This document shows, in pieces, positions 25,669 to 34,633 of a stretch of 64,000 bases of DNA. The position numbers and the translations under genes are program-made. The notes under the pieces were generated by a model. The model saw only the letters and a list, made by a program, of their open reading frames with translations, made no database searches and was not told where the DNA came from. The first letter of the stretch is position 1; every line of letters begins with the position of its first letter. Source of the stretch: Bacteroidales bacterium UBA4331 (GTDB lineage: Bacteria > Bacteroidota > Bacteroidia > Bacteroidales > Paludibacteraceae). The stretch covers positions 9,903 through 73,902 of the forward strand of contig DGTR01000028.1 of the NCBI GenBank assembly GCA_002394395.1, read 5' to 3'.

Positions 25669-26983
25669 GAAAATAAAGCAATTTGTAGGCGTCTCTTTTT
25701 GGGATAGTCTGTATAAAACATTCACTTTTCGCGATTTCTTTATAGCCGCTTCCCCTGCTTGTATGAACCGCAGGATTGCGAAGGTAAGGAAAGCACAATC
25801 GCGAAAATTAGAAGAGTTGAAGCAACAAAAAAGTTGCCGTGTGGTATTCTTTTTGCAAACACCTTCTGTTTGGAAATACGATGCTTTGTATCAGAAATTG
25901 GCAGAGTCGGAGTATTTTGAGCCAATAGTGGTCATTTCGCCGTATAATGTGCATCTTATTTATGACAAAGAGGAGTGTTTTCGTGTGATGCGTCAGACAG
26001 AAGATTTTGCGCGTGCAAAAGGGTATAACTATGTATCTGCGTATAATTGGGATACTCATAAATGGAAAAATATAAAGAAAATCTATTCGCCGGATATTGT
26101 TTTCTTTACCAAACCGTATAAAGATACACTTCCGCAATACCATATTTATAATTTTGAGGAGGCGTTGACGCTATACTTGCCATATGGCATCAATTGTATC
26201 AATTTGTTCCACAATACGTATGGTCTGTCTTTCCAGGCTTTGCTATGGAAGTTTCTGGTAGAGACGGAGTTTCAGAAACATTATGCTGAGATTTATGAGA
26301 AGAGCCACGGGGATAATGTGGAGATAGTGGGTGCTCTGGCGGAAGAAAAACTGATGCAGGAGGAGTACGAGGCGAAAGATGTGTGGAAGCCGCAAGAAAA
26401 GAAAAAGAAACGGATTATCTGGGCTCCGCATCACACGGTCGATTATTTGTTTAATTTCTCTAATTTCCTGAATTACTGCGAGGATATGCTGCGGCTGGCA
26501 GAGGAGTACAAAGACGAGGTACAATTTGCGTTTAAGCCTCATCCGGTGTTGAAGTTTAAACTCATCAACTTATGGGGATTAGAGAAGACGGAGGCATATT
26601 ATCGCAGGTGGGAGGAACTGGAGAACGGACAGATTGAGCAGGGCGACTATATCGACCTTTTCAAGACCTCGGACGCGATGATACATGATTGTGCTTCGTT
26701 TACGGTGGAGTATTTGTATGCGCAGAAACCGGTATTATTCCAGATTCGGGATGAGAAAGTGAAAGATGAGTTCAATACATTTGGGAAGATGTGTCTGGAT
26801 AAACACTATCTGGCTTATTCGATTGAAGAGACGGAGCGGTTTATCCGAGATGTTGTTATCGCCGGAAAAGATCCGAAGAAAGCAGAACGAGAGCAATTCT
26901 ACAAGCAATACCTCTATCCGAAAGACGGAGTGATGCCTTCGGATAAGATATTTGAGATTTTAAAAACAGCAATCGGAAAATAA
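25652..26983 (+). CDS. CDP-glycerol/CDP-ribitol phosphotransferase-like protein (TagB/TagF family)
   Basis: 443 residues. The ATG at 25652 overlaps the upstream gene by 17 bp and has an AGGAG about 9 bp before it. The C-terminal half carries the family pattern: IIWAPHHT (~251), FKPHP (~291) and DLFKTSDAMIHDCASFTVEYLYAQKPVLF (~333-361). Such enzymes transfer glycerol- or ribitol-phosphate from the CDP-activated form to a polymer or glycan. There is no clear signal peptide or membrane helix; a peripheral inner-membrane location on the cytoplasmic side is inferred. Linkage to the CDP-ribitol synthase suggests ribitol-phosphate as donor. Confidence 0.78.
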   Translation: MSSVIEKIKQFVGVSFWDSLYKTFTFRDFFIAASPACMNRRIAKVRKAQSRKLEELKQQKSCRVVFFLQTPSVWKYDALYQKLAESEYFEPIVVISPYNVHLIYDKEECFRVMRQTEDFARAKGYNYVSAYNWDTHKWKNIKKIYSPDIVFFTKPYKDTLPQYHIYNFEEALTLYLPYGINCINLFHNTYGLSFQALLWKFLVETEFQKHYAEIYEKSHGDNVEIVGALAEEKLMQEEYEAKDVWKPQEKKKKRIIWAPHHTVDYLFNFSNFLNYCEDMLRLAEEYKDEVQFAFKPHPVLKFKLINLWGLEKTEAYYRRWEELENGQIEQGDYIDLFKTSDAMIHDCASFTVEYLYAQKPVLFQIRDEKVKDEFNTFGKMCLDKHYLAYSIEETERFIRDVVIAGKDPKKAEREQFYKQYLYPKDGVMPSDKIFEILKTAIGK

Positions 26984-26991
26984 GAAAATCT

Positions 26992-29391
26992 ATGAATAAA
27001 ATTGATTGGAAACAGATTTGGCAGAAGGCGTGGCCGCATTTATGCGTCATTTTAATCTTCCATGTATTGTTATTGGTGTATTTTGCACCGGAAGTGTTTA
27101 ATGGAAAGCAGTTGCCTCAGGGCGATGTGATTAGTAGTTTGGGTTGGGGACAAGATGCTCGCTTGTACCATGAGGCAACAGGTGAGTATGCAGATTGGTC
27201 CAATGGTATGTTTGGCGGAATGCCGCATAACTATGCATATTCAGCTCCTTCCAAAAGCATTTTTCATAAGGTCCATAAAGTATTGACATGCTATATTCCG
27301 GCTCATACCGTGATGCCGATATTGATGTGCTTGTTGGGCTTCTATGCGTTCATGCTGGCATTTGGATGTAGTCCTTGGTTAAGCATGGTGGGGGCTATTG
27401 CATATGCATTTGCATCCTATAATTTTATTATCATTGATGCGGGACATGTGACTAAAGCGGAGGTGATAGCTACTATCCCGGCCGTTATAGCAGGCGTCAA
27501 ATTGTGCTATGACAAGAAATATGTATTGGGTGGTATCCTTACTTTGTTGGCAACCGGACTCAATGTCTATTGGAATCATCAGCAGATTTCGTATTATACG
27601 ATTCTTATGTTGCTTGCCTTGGCTGTCGCATATCTGGTATTTGCGATGGTCCAAAAGCAAATGAAGAGTTTCTGGCTAACCTCTTTCTTCTTAATCCTGA
27701 TGGCTCTGTTCGCCATCCTCCCTGCAGCAGATAGACTGATACCTTCCATGGACTATTCGAAAGAGTCCATGCGAGGTGGAGCTGTTTTGCACGGAGCAGC
27801 TGACAGTGAGGCTGGTAAGTCCGGATTGAACCGAGATTATGCCTTCATGTGGAGTTATGGCAAGGCTGAGACGATGACACTGCTGATTCCTAATTTCTAT
27901 GGAGGCAGTAGTAATTATCCATTGGGAGAAAAGAGCGAGACCTACAAGACCATTAAGAAATACGCCGGCACATCGCAGGCGAAGCAGTTTGTGAAAGCCG
28001 CTCCGACGTATTGGGGCGATCAGCCGTTTACTTCCGGTCCGGTCTATGCGGGAGCAATTATCTGTTTCTTGTTTATCTTGGGATTGATGGTCGTTCCGCA
28101 AAAGGAAAGATGGTGGCTGTTAGCTGCGGCTGTGATAGGTGTTGTTATGTCTTGGGGGCGTAATTTCCCGATAGTGAATAACTGGTTATTTGACCATTTG
28201 CCGTTATACAATAAGTTCCGTACACCCAGTATGTCGCTTGTTATGACCACAACAGCGATGGCAATGATGGCAATGCTGGCTCTAAAAGAAGTAATCGACC
28301 GAAAAGTGACGCTCAAACATATTGGTATAGCCGGAGGAATTACTGCGGGATTGTGCTTGTTGTTTGTGCTCTTCCCTTCTTTGGCGGGATCGTTCTCTGC
28401 CAAAGTAGATGCCCAGATGCCGGATTGGTTGACGGCGGCTTTGGTGGCTGATCGGCAACATATGTTAACTGCTGATGCTTGGCGTTCGATCGTCTTTATT
28501 CTGCTGGCAACGGTGGGAATTGTTGCGTATCTGAGAGTGGAGAAGATGAAGAGTGCGATCTTGGTTGCTATTATAGGTGTACTCATTTTAGGCGACCTTT
28601 GGGCGGTAGATAAACATTACTTGAATGACAGCCATTTCGTGCCGAAGAAGCAACAGTTGATCACTCCGACGGAGGCGGACAAGCAGATTTTGGCGGATAC
28701 CGATCCGGACTATCGTGTGTTGAATTTGGCTTCGAACACGTTCAATGAGTCGCGTACTTCGTATTTCCATAAGTCGGTTGGAGGATATAGTCCGGCTAAG
28801 TTGCGCAGGTATCAGGATATTATCGACTACTATTTTTCAGGTCGGCTGAATATGAACGTGCTGAATATGCTCAACACGCGTTATGTGATCACGCAGCAGG
28901 GCGTGCAGTATAACCCGGCGGCATTTGGTAATGCGTGGTTTGTAAAGGATATTGCGTGGGTGAACACGCCGAACGAGGAGATCGAGGCTATTGGTGAAGC
29001 AGACTTAAAGACAGTAGCCTTCATCGATACTTGTTGGCAGAATAAAGTGCAAGGTGCACTAACAATGACGCAGCCGGCAAAGATAGAACTGACGAGGTAT
29101 GCTAACCCCGGTAACCTCTTCTATGAGAGTGAGAGTACCGAGAATGGTTTGGCGGTCTTCTCGGAGGTGTATTACAAGACATGGAAAGCCTTCATCGATG
29201 GACAAGAAGTGCCTGTTCTCCGTGCTAACTACATCCTCCGTGCGCTCGAGATTCCTGCCGGAAAACATACGATTGAGTTCCGATGCGAGGACGAGTTATT
29301 GAAAAAAACACAGATTATTTCTATCATTGCTTCTTGTGCGGTCATGCTTGTTATCGCGCTGTTGCTAATATTTCGAAAGAAAATTGAATAA
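26992..29391 (+). CDS. YfhO-family polytopic membrane protein (GT-C-like)
   Basis: 799 residues with many hydrophobic helices (first at ~14-31, several between 110 and 260, more at ~350-560, last at ~770-795) and large extracytoplasmic loops. The pattern fits the YfhO family: an N-terminal QGDVISSLGWGQDARLYHEATGEYADWSNGMFGG loop with acidic residues and a C-terminal beta domain (LVTYANPGNL-like, ENGLAVFSEVYYKTWKAF). YfhO of Firmicutes is linked to glycosylation of teichoic acid via an undecaprenyl-linked sugar. Here it follows the CDP-ribitol pair by 8 bp, so a glycan-decorating role is plausible but unproven; YfhO relatives are common in Bacteroidota in other settings. Confidence 0.8.
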   Translation: MNKIDWKQIWQKAWPHLCVILIFHVLLLVYFAPEVFNGKQLPQGDVISSLGWGQDARLYHEATGEYADWSNGMFGGMPHNYAYSAPSKSIFHKVHKVLTCYIPAHTVMPILMCLLGFYAFMLAFGCSPWLSMVGAIAYAFASYNFIIIDAGHVTKAEVIATIPAVIAGVKLCYDKKYVLGGILTLLATGLNVYWNHQQISYYTILMLLALAVAYLVFAMVQKQMKSFWLTSFFLILMALFAILPAADRLIPSMDYSKESMRGGAVLHGAADSEAGKSGLNRDYAFMWSYGKAETMTLLIPNFYGGSSNYPLGEKSETYKTIKKYAGTSQAKQFVKAAPTYWGDQPFTSGPVYAGAIICFLFILGLMVVPQKERWWLLAAAVIGVVMSWGRNFPIVNNWLFDHLPLYNKFRTPSMSLVMTTTAMAMMAMLALKEVIDRKVTLKHIGIAGGITAGLCLLFVLFPSLAGSFSAKVDAQMPDWLTAALVADRQHMLTADAWRSIVFILLATVGIVAYLRVEKMKSAILVAIIGVLILGDLWAVDKHYLNDSHFVPKKQQLITPTEADKQILADTDPDYRVLNLASNTFNESRTSYFHKSVGGYSPAKLRRYQDIIDYYFSGRLNMNVLNMLNTRYVITQQGVQYNPAAFGNAWFVKDIAWVNTPNEEIEAIGEADLKTVAFIDTCWQNKVQGALTMTQPAKIELTRYANPGNLFYESESTENGLAVFSEVYYKTWKAFIDGQEVPVLRANYILRALEIPAGKHTIEFRCEDELLKKTQIISIIASCAVMLVIALLLIFRKKIE

Positions 29392-29400
29392 AGAATAATT

Positions 29401-30621
29401 ATGAATCTGTTGACAATCAATACTTCTGATTGCTCTGCGGATATTTCCGGTGGAGTAAACCAAGTAACTGTAGCCTTAACGCGCTATTTTACTCGTCAAT
29501 GTGGTATATCTTGCTATATTGGCTACTTTCAAGAATTACCTTTCGGCAAAAATCGATTGCCGGAAATAAAAGACGGCATACTGCTTAATCGTCAGTTAGA
29601 TGATGAAGCGTTTGAGCAGTTTCTGTTGCGGAACAAGATAGATATTGTGCAAGTTAATTATCTTCGCAAAGATAAGATTTACGTAATGCGTGATATCTAC
29701 CGCGTTGCGCATAGAAACGGAGTAAAGGTAATTCATGCCTTTCATATGGCTCCGTTATTCCAAACGGGAGTCTATGCTTCGTGGGACAAGGTATGGTATA
29801 GCATTTGTCACCGTGAACGCATATGGGAGAATCTTAAATTTTGCATGTACGATACGTTCAAATCGGTTCTGAATCCGGTTATTATGCGTATTCTTCGTCC
29901 AACATATCGAATGCAGTGGGAGAGTTGCGATAAATTAGTCACGCTATCTTCGAGTTATATCCAGCCGTTTATGCGTATAGGAGGGATAACATCTCCTGAT
30001 AAGTTTACTGCAATAGGGAATGAGTTGAGGTACGAGATTTATCCAACTAAAGAAGAAATGGAGAGCAAGGAAAAAATCGTAATTATTCTCCAACGCATGT
30101 CGGAAGATACAAAACGCGTATCTTTTTCTATCCGTACTTGGCGCCGAATCGAACAAGAAGGACTTTTCCCCGATTGGAAAATGCAAATAGTAGGAGATGG
30201 TAAGGATGAGATGTATTATCGTCATTTGATTGAAAAATGGCAACTAAAAAGAGCAGAGTGTACAGGTCGGCAAGAGCCCTTTGAATATATGAAAAAAGCG
30301 TCTATTTTTCTACTAAGCAGTGCAACAGAAGGATGGCCTATGGTATTGATGGAAGCGTCTCAAATGGGGCTGCCAATGATTGCGATGAACTCTTTTGGCG
30401 CAGTTTATGATATCATAGAAGATAATTATAATGGGAAAATAGTACCTAACGGAGATTTAGACGCATTCTATAAAGCGTTGGTAGAGTTGATGTCGGACGA
30501 TATAAAACGCCATGAGATGGCCTATAATGCAGTGGAAAGCAGTAAGAGATTTGAAGTGGCTAAGGTTGCAGCTAAATGGAATCAACTATTCAAAGAATTA
30601 TTAAATGTTGAGACCGCATGA
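29401..30621 (+). CDS. Glycosyltransferase family 4-like protein
   Basis: 406 residues, GT-B type. The N-terminus has DCSADISGGVNQVTVALTRYF, the Rossmann-like acceptor side; the C-terminal donor side has IVGDGKDEMYYRHLIEKWQL, LLSSATEGWPMVLMEASQMGLPMIAM (the E-x7-E type motif) and SFGAVYDIIEDNYNGKIVPNGD. Donor sugar unknown. AT content is higher than in flanking housekeeping genes. It ends in ATGA overlapping the next gene's start, so the two are translationally coupled. Confidence 0.85.
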   Translation: MNLLTINTSDCSADISGGVNQVTVALTRYFTRQCGISCYIGYFQELPFGKNRLPEIKDGILLNRQLDDEAFEQFLLRNKIDIVQVNYLRKDKIYVMRDIYRVAHRNGVKVIHAFHMAPLFQTGVYASWDKVWYSICHRERIWENLKFCMYDTFKSVLNPVIMRILRPTYRMQWESCDKLVTLSSSYIQPFMRIGGITSPDKFTAIGNELRYEIYPTKEEMESKEKIVIILQRMSEDTKRVSFSIRTWRRIEQEGLFPDWKMQIVGDGKDEMYYRHLIEKWQLKRAECTGRQEPFEYMKKASIFLLSSATEGWPMVLMEASQMGLPMIAMNSFGAVYDIIEDNYNGKIVPNGDLDAFYKALVELMSDDIKRHEMAYNAVESSKRFEVAKVAAKWNQLFKELLNVETA

Positions 30622-31559
30622 ATGCAAATATTCCTATTATAATAGTTCATACTGGGGATAGTTTTTATTTGGAGCCAGTATTGCAGCAAGCAAGAAAATT
30701 TAATCCTGATACCCAAATATTTTTAATCAGCGACTCATCTACGAATCATTATGATTTTGTAGAGCATGTAAGTATAGATGATTATTTTGCTTCTGCATTG
30801 AAATTTAAAGAGGTTTATAGGCATTTGTCTATAAACCCCTATCAATATGAGTTATTTTGTTTTCAGCGATGGTTTATACTATTAGATTTTGTTTCTAAAA
30901 CTCACATTTCGCAGTTCCTTTGTTTGGATTCAGATGTTATGTTATATTGTAAGGTAAAGGATGTGTTTAAGAAATGGATGGACTATGATTTTACTATTTG
31001 TATGAAAGAAGGTCCTCAATATACATTATTCAAACGAGATTCTCTTGCCAAATTCTGTATCTATCTATATTCCCATTACGTGGATAAAGATATGCAGAAG
31101 GAGTTGGAGGAGTGGTATAAAATTGAAGGCATTTCTGATATGAAATTTTTGATGCATTATAGCCGTCTTCCAAATGTTAGAGTGTTTGATGTTGCTCAGG
31201 TTGTAGATGGAACGTGTTTTGACCACCATATGAAAGTTTCACAGGGCTTTGAGATGCAAGGAAGGTTAAAAAGAATATATTGGCAAGATGGTATCCCATA
31301 TGGGAAAGAGATAGCAACGGGAAATCTTGTCCGGTTCAATGCTCTGCATTTTCAAGGTGGAATCAAGCATAAACTGAATCAATATATCTATCGGGATTTA
31401 CCTCTTGAAAAGCGTATTTGTAAAAATCTTTTATGGTGGACAAATCCAAAACGACTTAAAAGCAGATTCTTTGAACTAAAGAAAATCTTGTCCAATAGAA
31501 AAATGTTAGTTTATTTTATTCAGAAAAGAATATTGTGGCGATTGGATAAAAACCGCTGA
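30618..31559 (+). CDS. Putative GT-A-type glycosyltransferase
   Basis: 313 residues, strongly AT-rich. IPIIIVHTGDSFYLEPVLQQARKFNPD at the N-terminus and FLCLDSDVMLY (~94-104, a DxD metal/nucleotide-sugar motif) suggest a GT-A nucleotide-sugar transferase. The C-terminal part is basic (KRICKNLLWWTNPKRLKSRF), fitting membrane association. There is no signal peptide. I cannot assign a CAZy family with confidence. Position between two other glycosyltransferases supports a glycan role. Confidence 0.65.
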   Translation: MNANIPIIIVHTGDSFYLEPVLQQARKFNPDTQIFLISDSSTNHYDFVEHVSIDDYFASALKFKEVYRHLSINPYQYELFCFQRWFILLDFVSKTHISQFLCLDSDVMLYCKVKDVFKKWMDYDFTICMKEGPQYTLFKRDSLAKFCIYLYSHYVDKDMQKELEEWYKIEGISDMKFLMHYSRLPNVRVFDVAQVVDGTCFDHHMKVSQGFEMQGRLKRIYWQDGIPYGKEIATGNLVRFNALHFQGGIKHKLNQYIYRDLPLEKRICKNLLWWTNPKRLKSRFFELKKILSNRKMLVYFIQKRILWRLDKNR

Positions 31560-31573
31560 TAAATATTTAAACC

Positions 31574-32311
31574 ATGAGAGTATCTATTATAACAATCACA
31601 TATAATGCTGCTCAATGGCTGGAACGGACGATGCAGAGCGTGCTGGCACAGCGTTGCAAGGACTATGAATATATCATCGTCGATGGCGGTTCAAAAGATG
31701 GCACTATCGATATCGTGAAGCGTTTGGAGCCGTTGTTTGAGGGACGATTGTCCTGGAAATCGGAACCGGACAATGGACTCTACGATGCGATGAATAAAGG
31801 TATTGCGCGTGCGAAAGGCGATTTCCTCTGGTTCGTCAATGCCGGCGACGAGATCTATGCACCGGATACGTTGGCACATGTGGTAGCTGCGGCTACGGAG
31901 GAGACGGATATTGTCTATGGCAAGGCCTGCATCGTCAATGCAGAAGGCGTCAAAGTGAGCGAGCATCATAAAGTAACGCCGCCGGACTTACAACGCAAGC
32001 ATTTCTTGAACGGTCTGGTGGTGAGCCATCAGGCGATATTAGTGCGCCGTTCTATTGCTGCGAATTATGATACCCACTATCGCATTTGTGCAGACTACGA
32101 TTGGTGTGTGCGCGCGGTAACGGCATCGCGAAAGAACGTCTATTTGGATGAATACCTCTGTAAATTCTTGACCGAAGGGGTAAGTGCTAAACAAAGAAAA
32201 CGCGCCTGGAAGGAGCGTTTTCATATCATGCGTAACCATTTCGGCCTATTGCAAACCCTCTGGGCGCATTTCCTTATCGTATTGAGGTATCCGTTCTCAA
32301 TCAAGTATTAG
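31574..32311 (+). CDS. Glycosyltransferase family 2
   Basis: 245 residues. Classic GT2 signatures: VSIITITYNAAQWLERTMQSVLAQ, YIIVDGGSKDGTIDIV, DNGLYDAMNKGIARAKGDFLWFVNAGDE (DxD-like) and a catalytic-base region CADYDWCVRA (~165). The sequence resembles Bacteroidota capsule/LPS transferases that add one sugar to a growing oligosaccharide. The GC content returns to that of the flanking genome. It is the last gene of the + strand cluster, and its 3' end overlaps the convergent merR-like gene by 11 bp, with no terminator hairpin seen between them. Confidence 0.88.
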   Translation: MRVSIITITYNAAQWLERTMQSVLAQRCKDYEYIIVDGGSKDGTIDIVKRLEPLFEGRLSWKSEPDNGLYDAMNKGIARAKGDFLWFVNAGDEIYAPDTLAHVVAAATEETDIVYGKACIVNAEGVKVSEHHKVTPPDLQRKHFLNGLVVSHQAILVRRSIAANYDTHYRICADYDWCVRAVTASRKNVYLDEYLCKFLTEGVSAKQRKRAWKERFHIMRNHFGLLQTLWAHFLIVLRYPFSIKY

Positions 32312-32636
32312 ACTTAATCTGTTTTCGGATTTCACATAACTCTTCTCTTACTCGCATTAGAATTTCTATCGCCGATTGGCGTTCATCGGAGTGTCGTGTA
32401 TTGGCTTTGAGTTCTTTGCGGATGGCTTCGATGCGGGTGATTTTCAACTCGTCACGGATATATCTGATGCGTTTGATGATGTCCTGGTCCTCGCGCGTAT
32501 AATACCGATTCCCATGACCGTCTTTTCTCGGACTCAGTTCCTCAAACTGCTTCTCCCAATACCGCAGTGTGGAAGCCGGCACGCCGGTCTCCGTCTCCGT
32601 CTCGCGTAACGAGAAATATTTCTTTTCGCCATCCAT
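32301..32636 (-). CDS. MerR-family transcriptional regulator (small)
   Basis: 111 residues. Winged helix-turn-helix of the MerR type: KYFSLRETETETGVPASTLRYWEKQFEELSP (helix-turn-helix and first wing) and GNRYYTREDQDIIKRIRYIRDE (second helix pair), then a helical tail. It has no C-terminal effector domain, so it looks like the DNA-binding stub common next to RacA/MerR-like genes in Bacteroidota. Target unknown. It lies downstream of the parAB-mltD unit on the same strand, separated by a TCGAAAG-type repeat. Confidence 0.85.
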   Translation of the reverse strand: MDGEKKYFSLRETETETGVPASTLRYWEKQFEELSPRKDGHGNRYYTREDQDIIKRIRYIRDELKITRIEAIRKELKANTRHSDERQSAIEILMRVREELCEIRKQIKSNT

Positions 32637-32640
32637 AGTG

Positions 32641-32674
32641 TCTTTCTACTTTCGACTTTCTACTTTCGACTACT
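32641..32674. repeat. TCGAAAG-family tandem repeat between mltD and merR-like gene
   Basis: tctttctactttcgactttc and a further copy; on the minus strand it begins exactly at the TAG stop of the mltD gene, which fits the repeat unit (AAGTAGTCGAAAG). Confidence 0.8.
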
Positions 32675-34046
32675 TGCAAATCTTCAGTTTCTTTCCGTCG
32701 CGGATATTATCGCTCTTCAGCCCGTTCCATTGCTTCAACTGCTTAACCGTACAATGGAATTTCTTCGCAATCCCGCCTAATGTATCGCCTCTTTTAATCG
32801 TATAATACGTCACGCCGTTCACGCGGTAAGCCCCGTTGACAGACGTCATCTTCGCCAGGTCAATCTCCGCGCGGCGGTTGTTGATCAGGCTGTCTGCTTT
32901 ATATGCAGCAATGCTGTCTGCGTGGTCGATATACAGACCCATTTTATCGGCCGGAAGACACAGCGCATAGCTCTTTCCTCCGGGCAGAATATCTCGTGAG
33001 TATTGCGGATTGAGCCGCCGTAACTCGTCCATCTCGATGTTCAGATTCTTGCTCAACTGATGCAAATGCAACCTCTGCGTCGTACGAATCGTATCGGTAA
33101 TCATCACTTTCTGCTCGATCGGAGCCTTGCAGATACCGTGCTCCTGACCGTAGTTCATCGCATAATTGGCGGCAATGAAAATCGGCACGTAATTCCTTGT
33201 CTCGCGGGGCAGGAAAGGATAGATGGACCAGAAATCCCGCTTGCCGCCGGATCGCCGGATGGCCTTATTCACATTGCCGCTACCGCAGTTATATGCCGCG
33301 ATGACTAAGTTCCAATCGTGGTAGATGGAGTACATGCTGCTCAAGAACCGGCACGCTGCCTCCGTGGACTTAATTGGATCCATTCGTTCATCGACCAGTG
33401 AGTTGACCTCCAGACCGAAAAGTTTTCCCGTTGCCGGCATGAATTGCCAAAGACCTGCAGCTCCCGCGTGCGAACGAGCCATCGGGTTCAGAGCCGATTC
33501 GATGATCGGCACGTACTTCAACTCGTACGGCAGGTCATAGCGTGCCAATGCCTCCTCAAAGATCGGGAAGTAGTACTCGCTCATACGCATGAGTCGCGCC
33601 ACCTGTTTCGGATTGCGTTTCACGTACCTTATAATGAACGCGCGCACGCGCTCGTTGTACGGCAACTCAATCACGCACGGCAATGCCTGCAGCCGCGCTT
33701 TATACACGGAGTCGGGCAGGGTAGTGGTGTCGTGTACCGCCACGCAATCGGTTGTGTCCAACCACTGCAGACTCCAGTCCAACGACCGCAACTCGATATC
33801 TGTCAGGTCGCTGTCGTTCCAGAGTGTGTAGAACGGTTGTAACGGCGTGATCTCCACCGCTGTGTCTTCCGTTACTAACGAGTCAGCCGCCGTCATCGGC
33901 ACTAACTCCAACGACTCCACACTCGTGCTATCTGCCGCCACGCTGTCTTTCGTGAACGCTTGCACTTCTTGCACTTTCTGCACTTCCTGCGCACGCATCA
34001 TTCCCGCGGCGCCAAGAAGCATAACTATCAAAAATAACTTTTTCAA
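32670..34046 (-). CDS. mltD: Membrane-bound lytic murein transglycosylase D-like, SLT + LysM
   Basis: 458 residues. It cleaves peptidoglycan glycan strands in the periplasm. A signal peptide covers residues 1-19. The SLT domain is at ~165-285, with the catalytic Glu in PIIESALNPMARSHAGAAGLWQFMP. A degenerate LysM lies near 315-360 (LHQLSKNLNIEMDELRRLNPQ), and a typical LysM at ~412-456 (YYTIKRGDTLGGIAKKFHC). The N-terminal ~100 residues are an acidic spacer. The start is TTG, overlapping the TGA of the DUF5683 gene (TTGA). It is the last gene of the GT9-parA-parB-DUF5683-mltD unit, an order I recall from other Bacteroidota. Confidence 0.9.
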   Translation of the reverse strand: MKKLFLIVMLLGAAGMMRAQEVQKVQEVQAFTKDSVAADSTSVESLELVPMTAADSLVTEDTAVEITPLQPFYTLWNDSDLTDIELRSLDWSLQWLDTTDCVAVHDTTTLPDSVYKARLQALPCVIELPYNERVRAFIIRYVKRNPKQVARLMRMSEYYFPIFEEALARYDLPYELKYVPIIESALNPMARSHAGAAGLWQFMPATGKLFGLEVNSLVDERMDPIKSTEAACRFLSSMYSIYHDWNLVIAAYNCGSGNVNKAIRRSGGKRDFWSIYPFLPRETRNYVPIFIAANYAMNYGQEHGICKAPIEQKVMITDTIRTTQRLHLHQLSKNLNIEMDELRRLNPQYSRDILPGGKSYALCLPADKMGLYIDHADSIAAYKADSLINNRRAEIDLAKMTSVNGAYRVNGVTYYTIKRGDTLGGIAKKFHCTVKQLKQWNGLKSDNIRDGKKLKICK

Positions 34047-34633
34047 AACTGTATAGCTAATTTTATTTCAGCACTCTTTTGTTGCTGCTGTAAGTCATAA
34101 TAAATCTGGGGTTCTACGTTCAGCGTCAAGTCCGGCGAGATGTCGTAGTCGAATAACTGCGCATCGACATACGCGTCTATCAGACTCAGCGCATATACAA
34201 TAACCGTCGCCAAAATTGAATAGTCCCTATACCGCCGATAGATGTTCTGCTGGTTCTTCAGCGTGTTCATCCATGTGTCCTGTCCGCCGACGCGCTCTAA
34301 GTCATACCCATCCGGAATAACGGCTATATAACTCTTGCTCGGGTCTTCACTTACTGTTCCGGCCTGAATATCATTATACAGATCCAGGTACGCCATCTTG
34401 AAATTGGTATGTCGGTTACTTGTCCAGCTAATCGCATAGCCGCATCCCATGAACGCGCCATACACAATCGGCAGTTTCCAATAGGACTTGTTGTAGATCT
34501 GTCCTGCGCCGGGGAAAATAACACCCAGCCAGACCGCTTTATTCGCGTCCGGTTTCTTGAAGAATACACTGTCCTGCTGCGCAAAAAGCTGCATCGGCAG
34601 GATCAGCAATACTATGATCCACCACCGTTTCAA
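34043..34633 (-). CDS. DUF5683 family protein
   Basis: 196 residues. A signal-like N-terminus (MKRWWIIVLLILPMQLFAQQ) is followed by KAVWLGVIFPGAGQIYNKSYWKLPIVYGAFMGCGYAISW, with two short hydrophobic segments characteristic of the DUF5683 family that sits between parB and mltD in Bacteroidota. A third hydrophobic stretch is at ~140 (YSILATVIVYALSLIDAYVDA). It is probably an envelope protein; function unknown. TTG start overlapping the parB stop by TTGA, and its own stop overlaps mltD the same way, so the three genes are translationally coupled. Confidence 0.82.
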   Translation of the reverse strand: MKRWWIIVLLILPMQLFAQQDSVFFKKPDANKAVWLGVIFPGAGQIYNKSYWKLPIVYGAFMGCGYAISWTSNRHTNFKMAYLDLYNDIQAGTVSEDPSKSYIAVIPDGYDLERVGGQDTWMNTLKNQQNIYRRYRDYSILATVIVYALSLIDAYVDAQLFDYDISPDLTLNVEPQIYYDLQQQQKSAEIKLAIQF

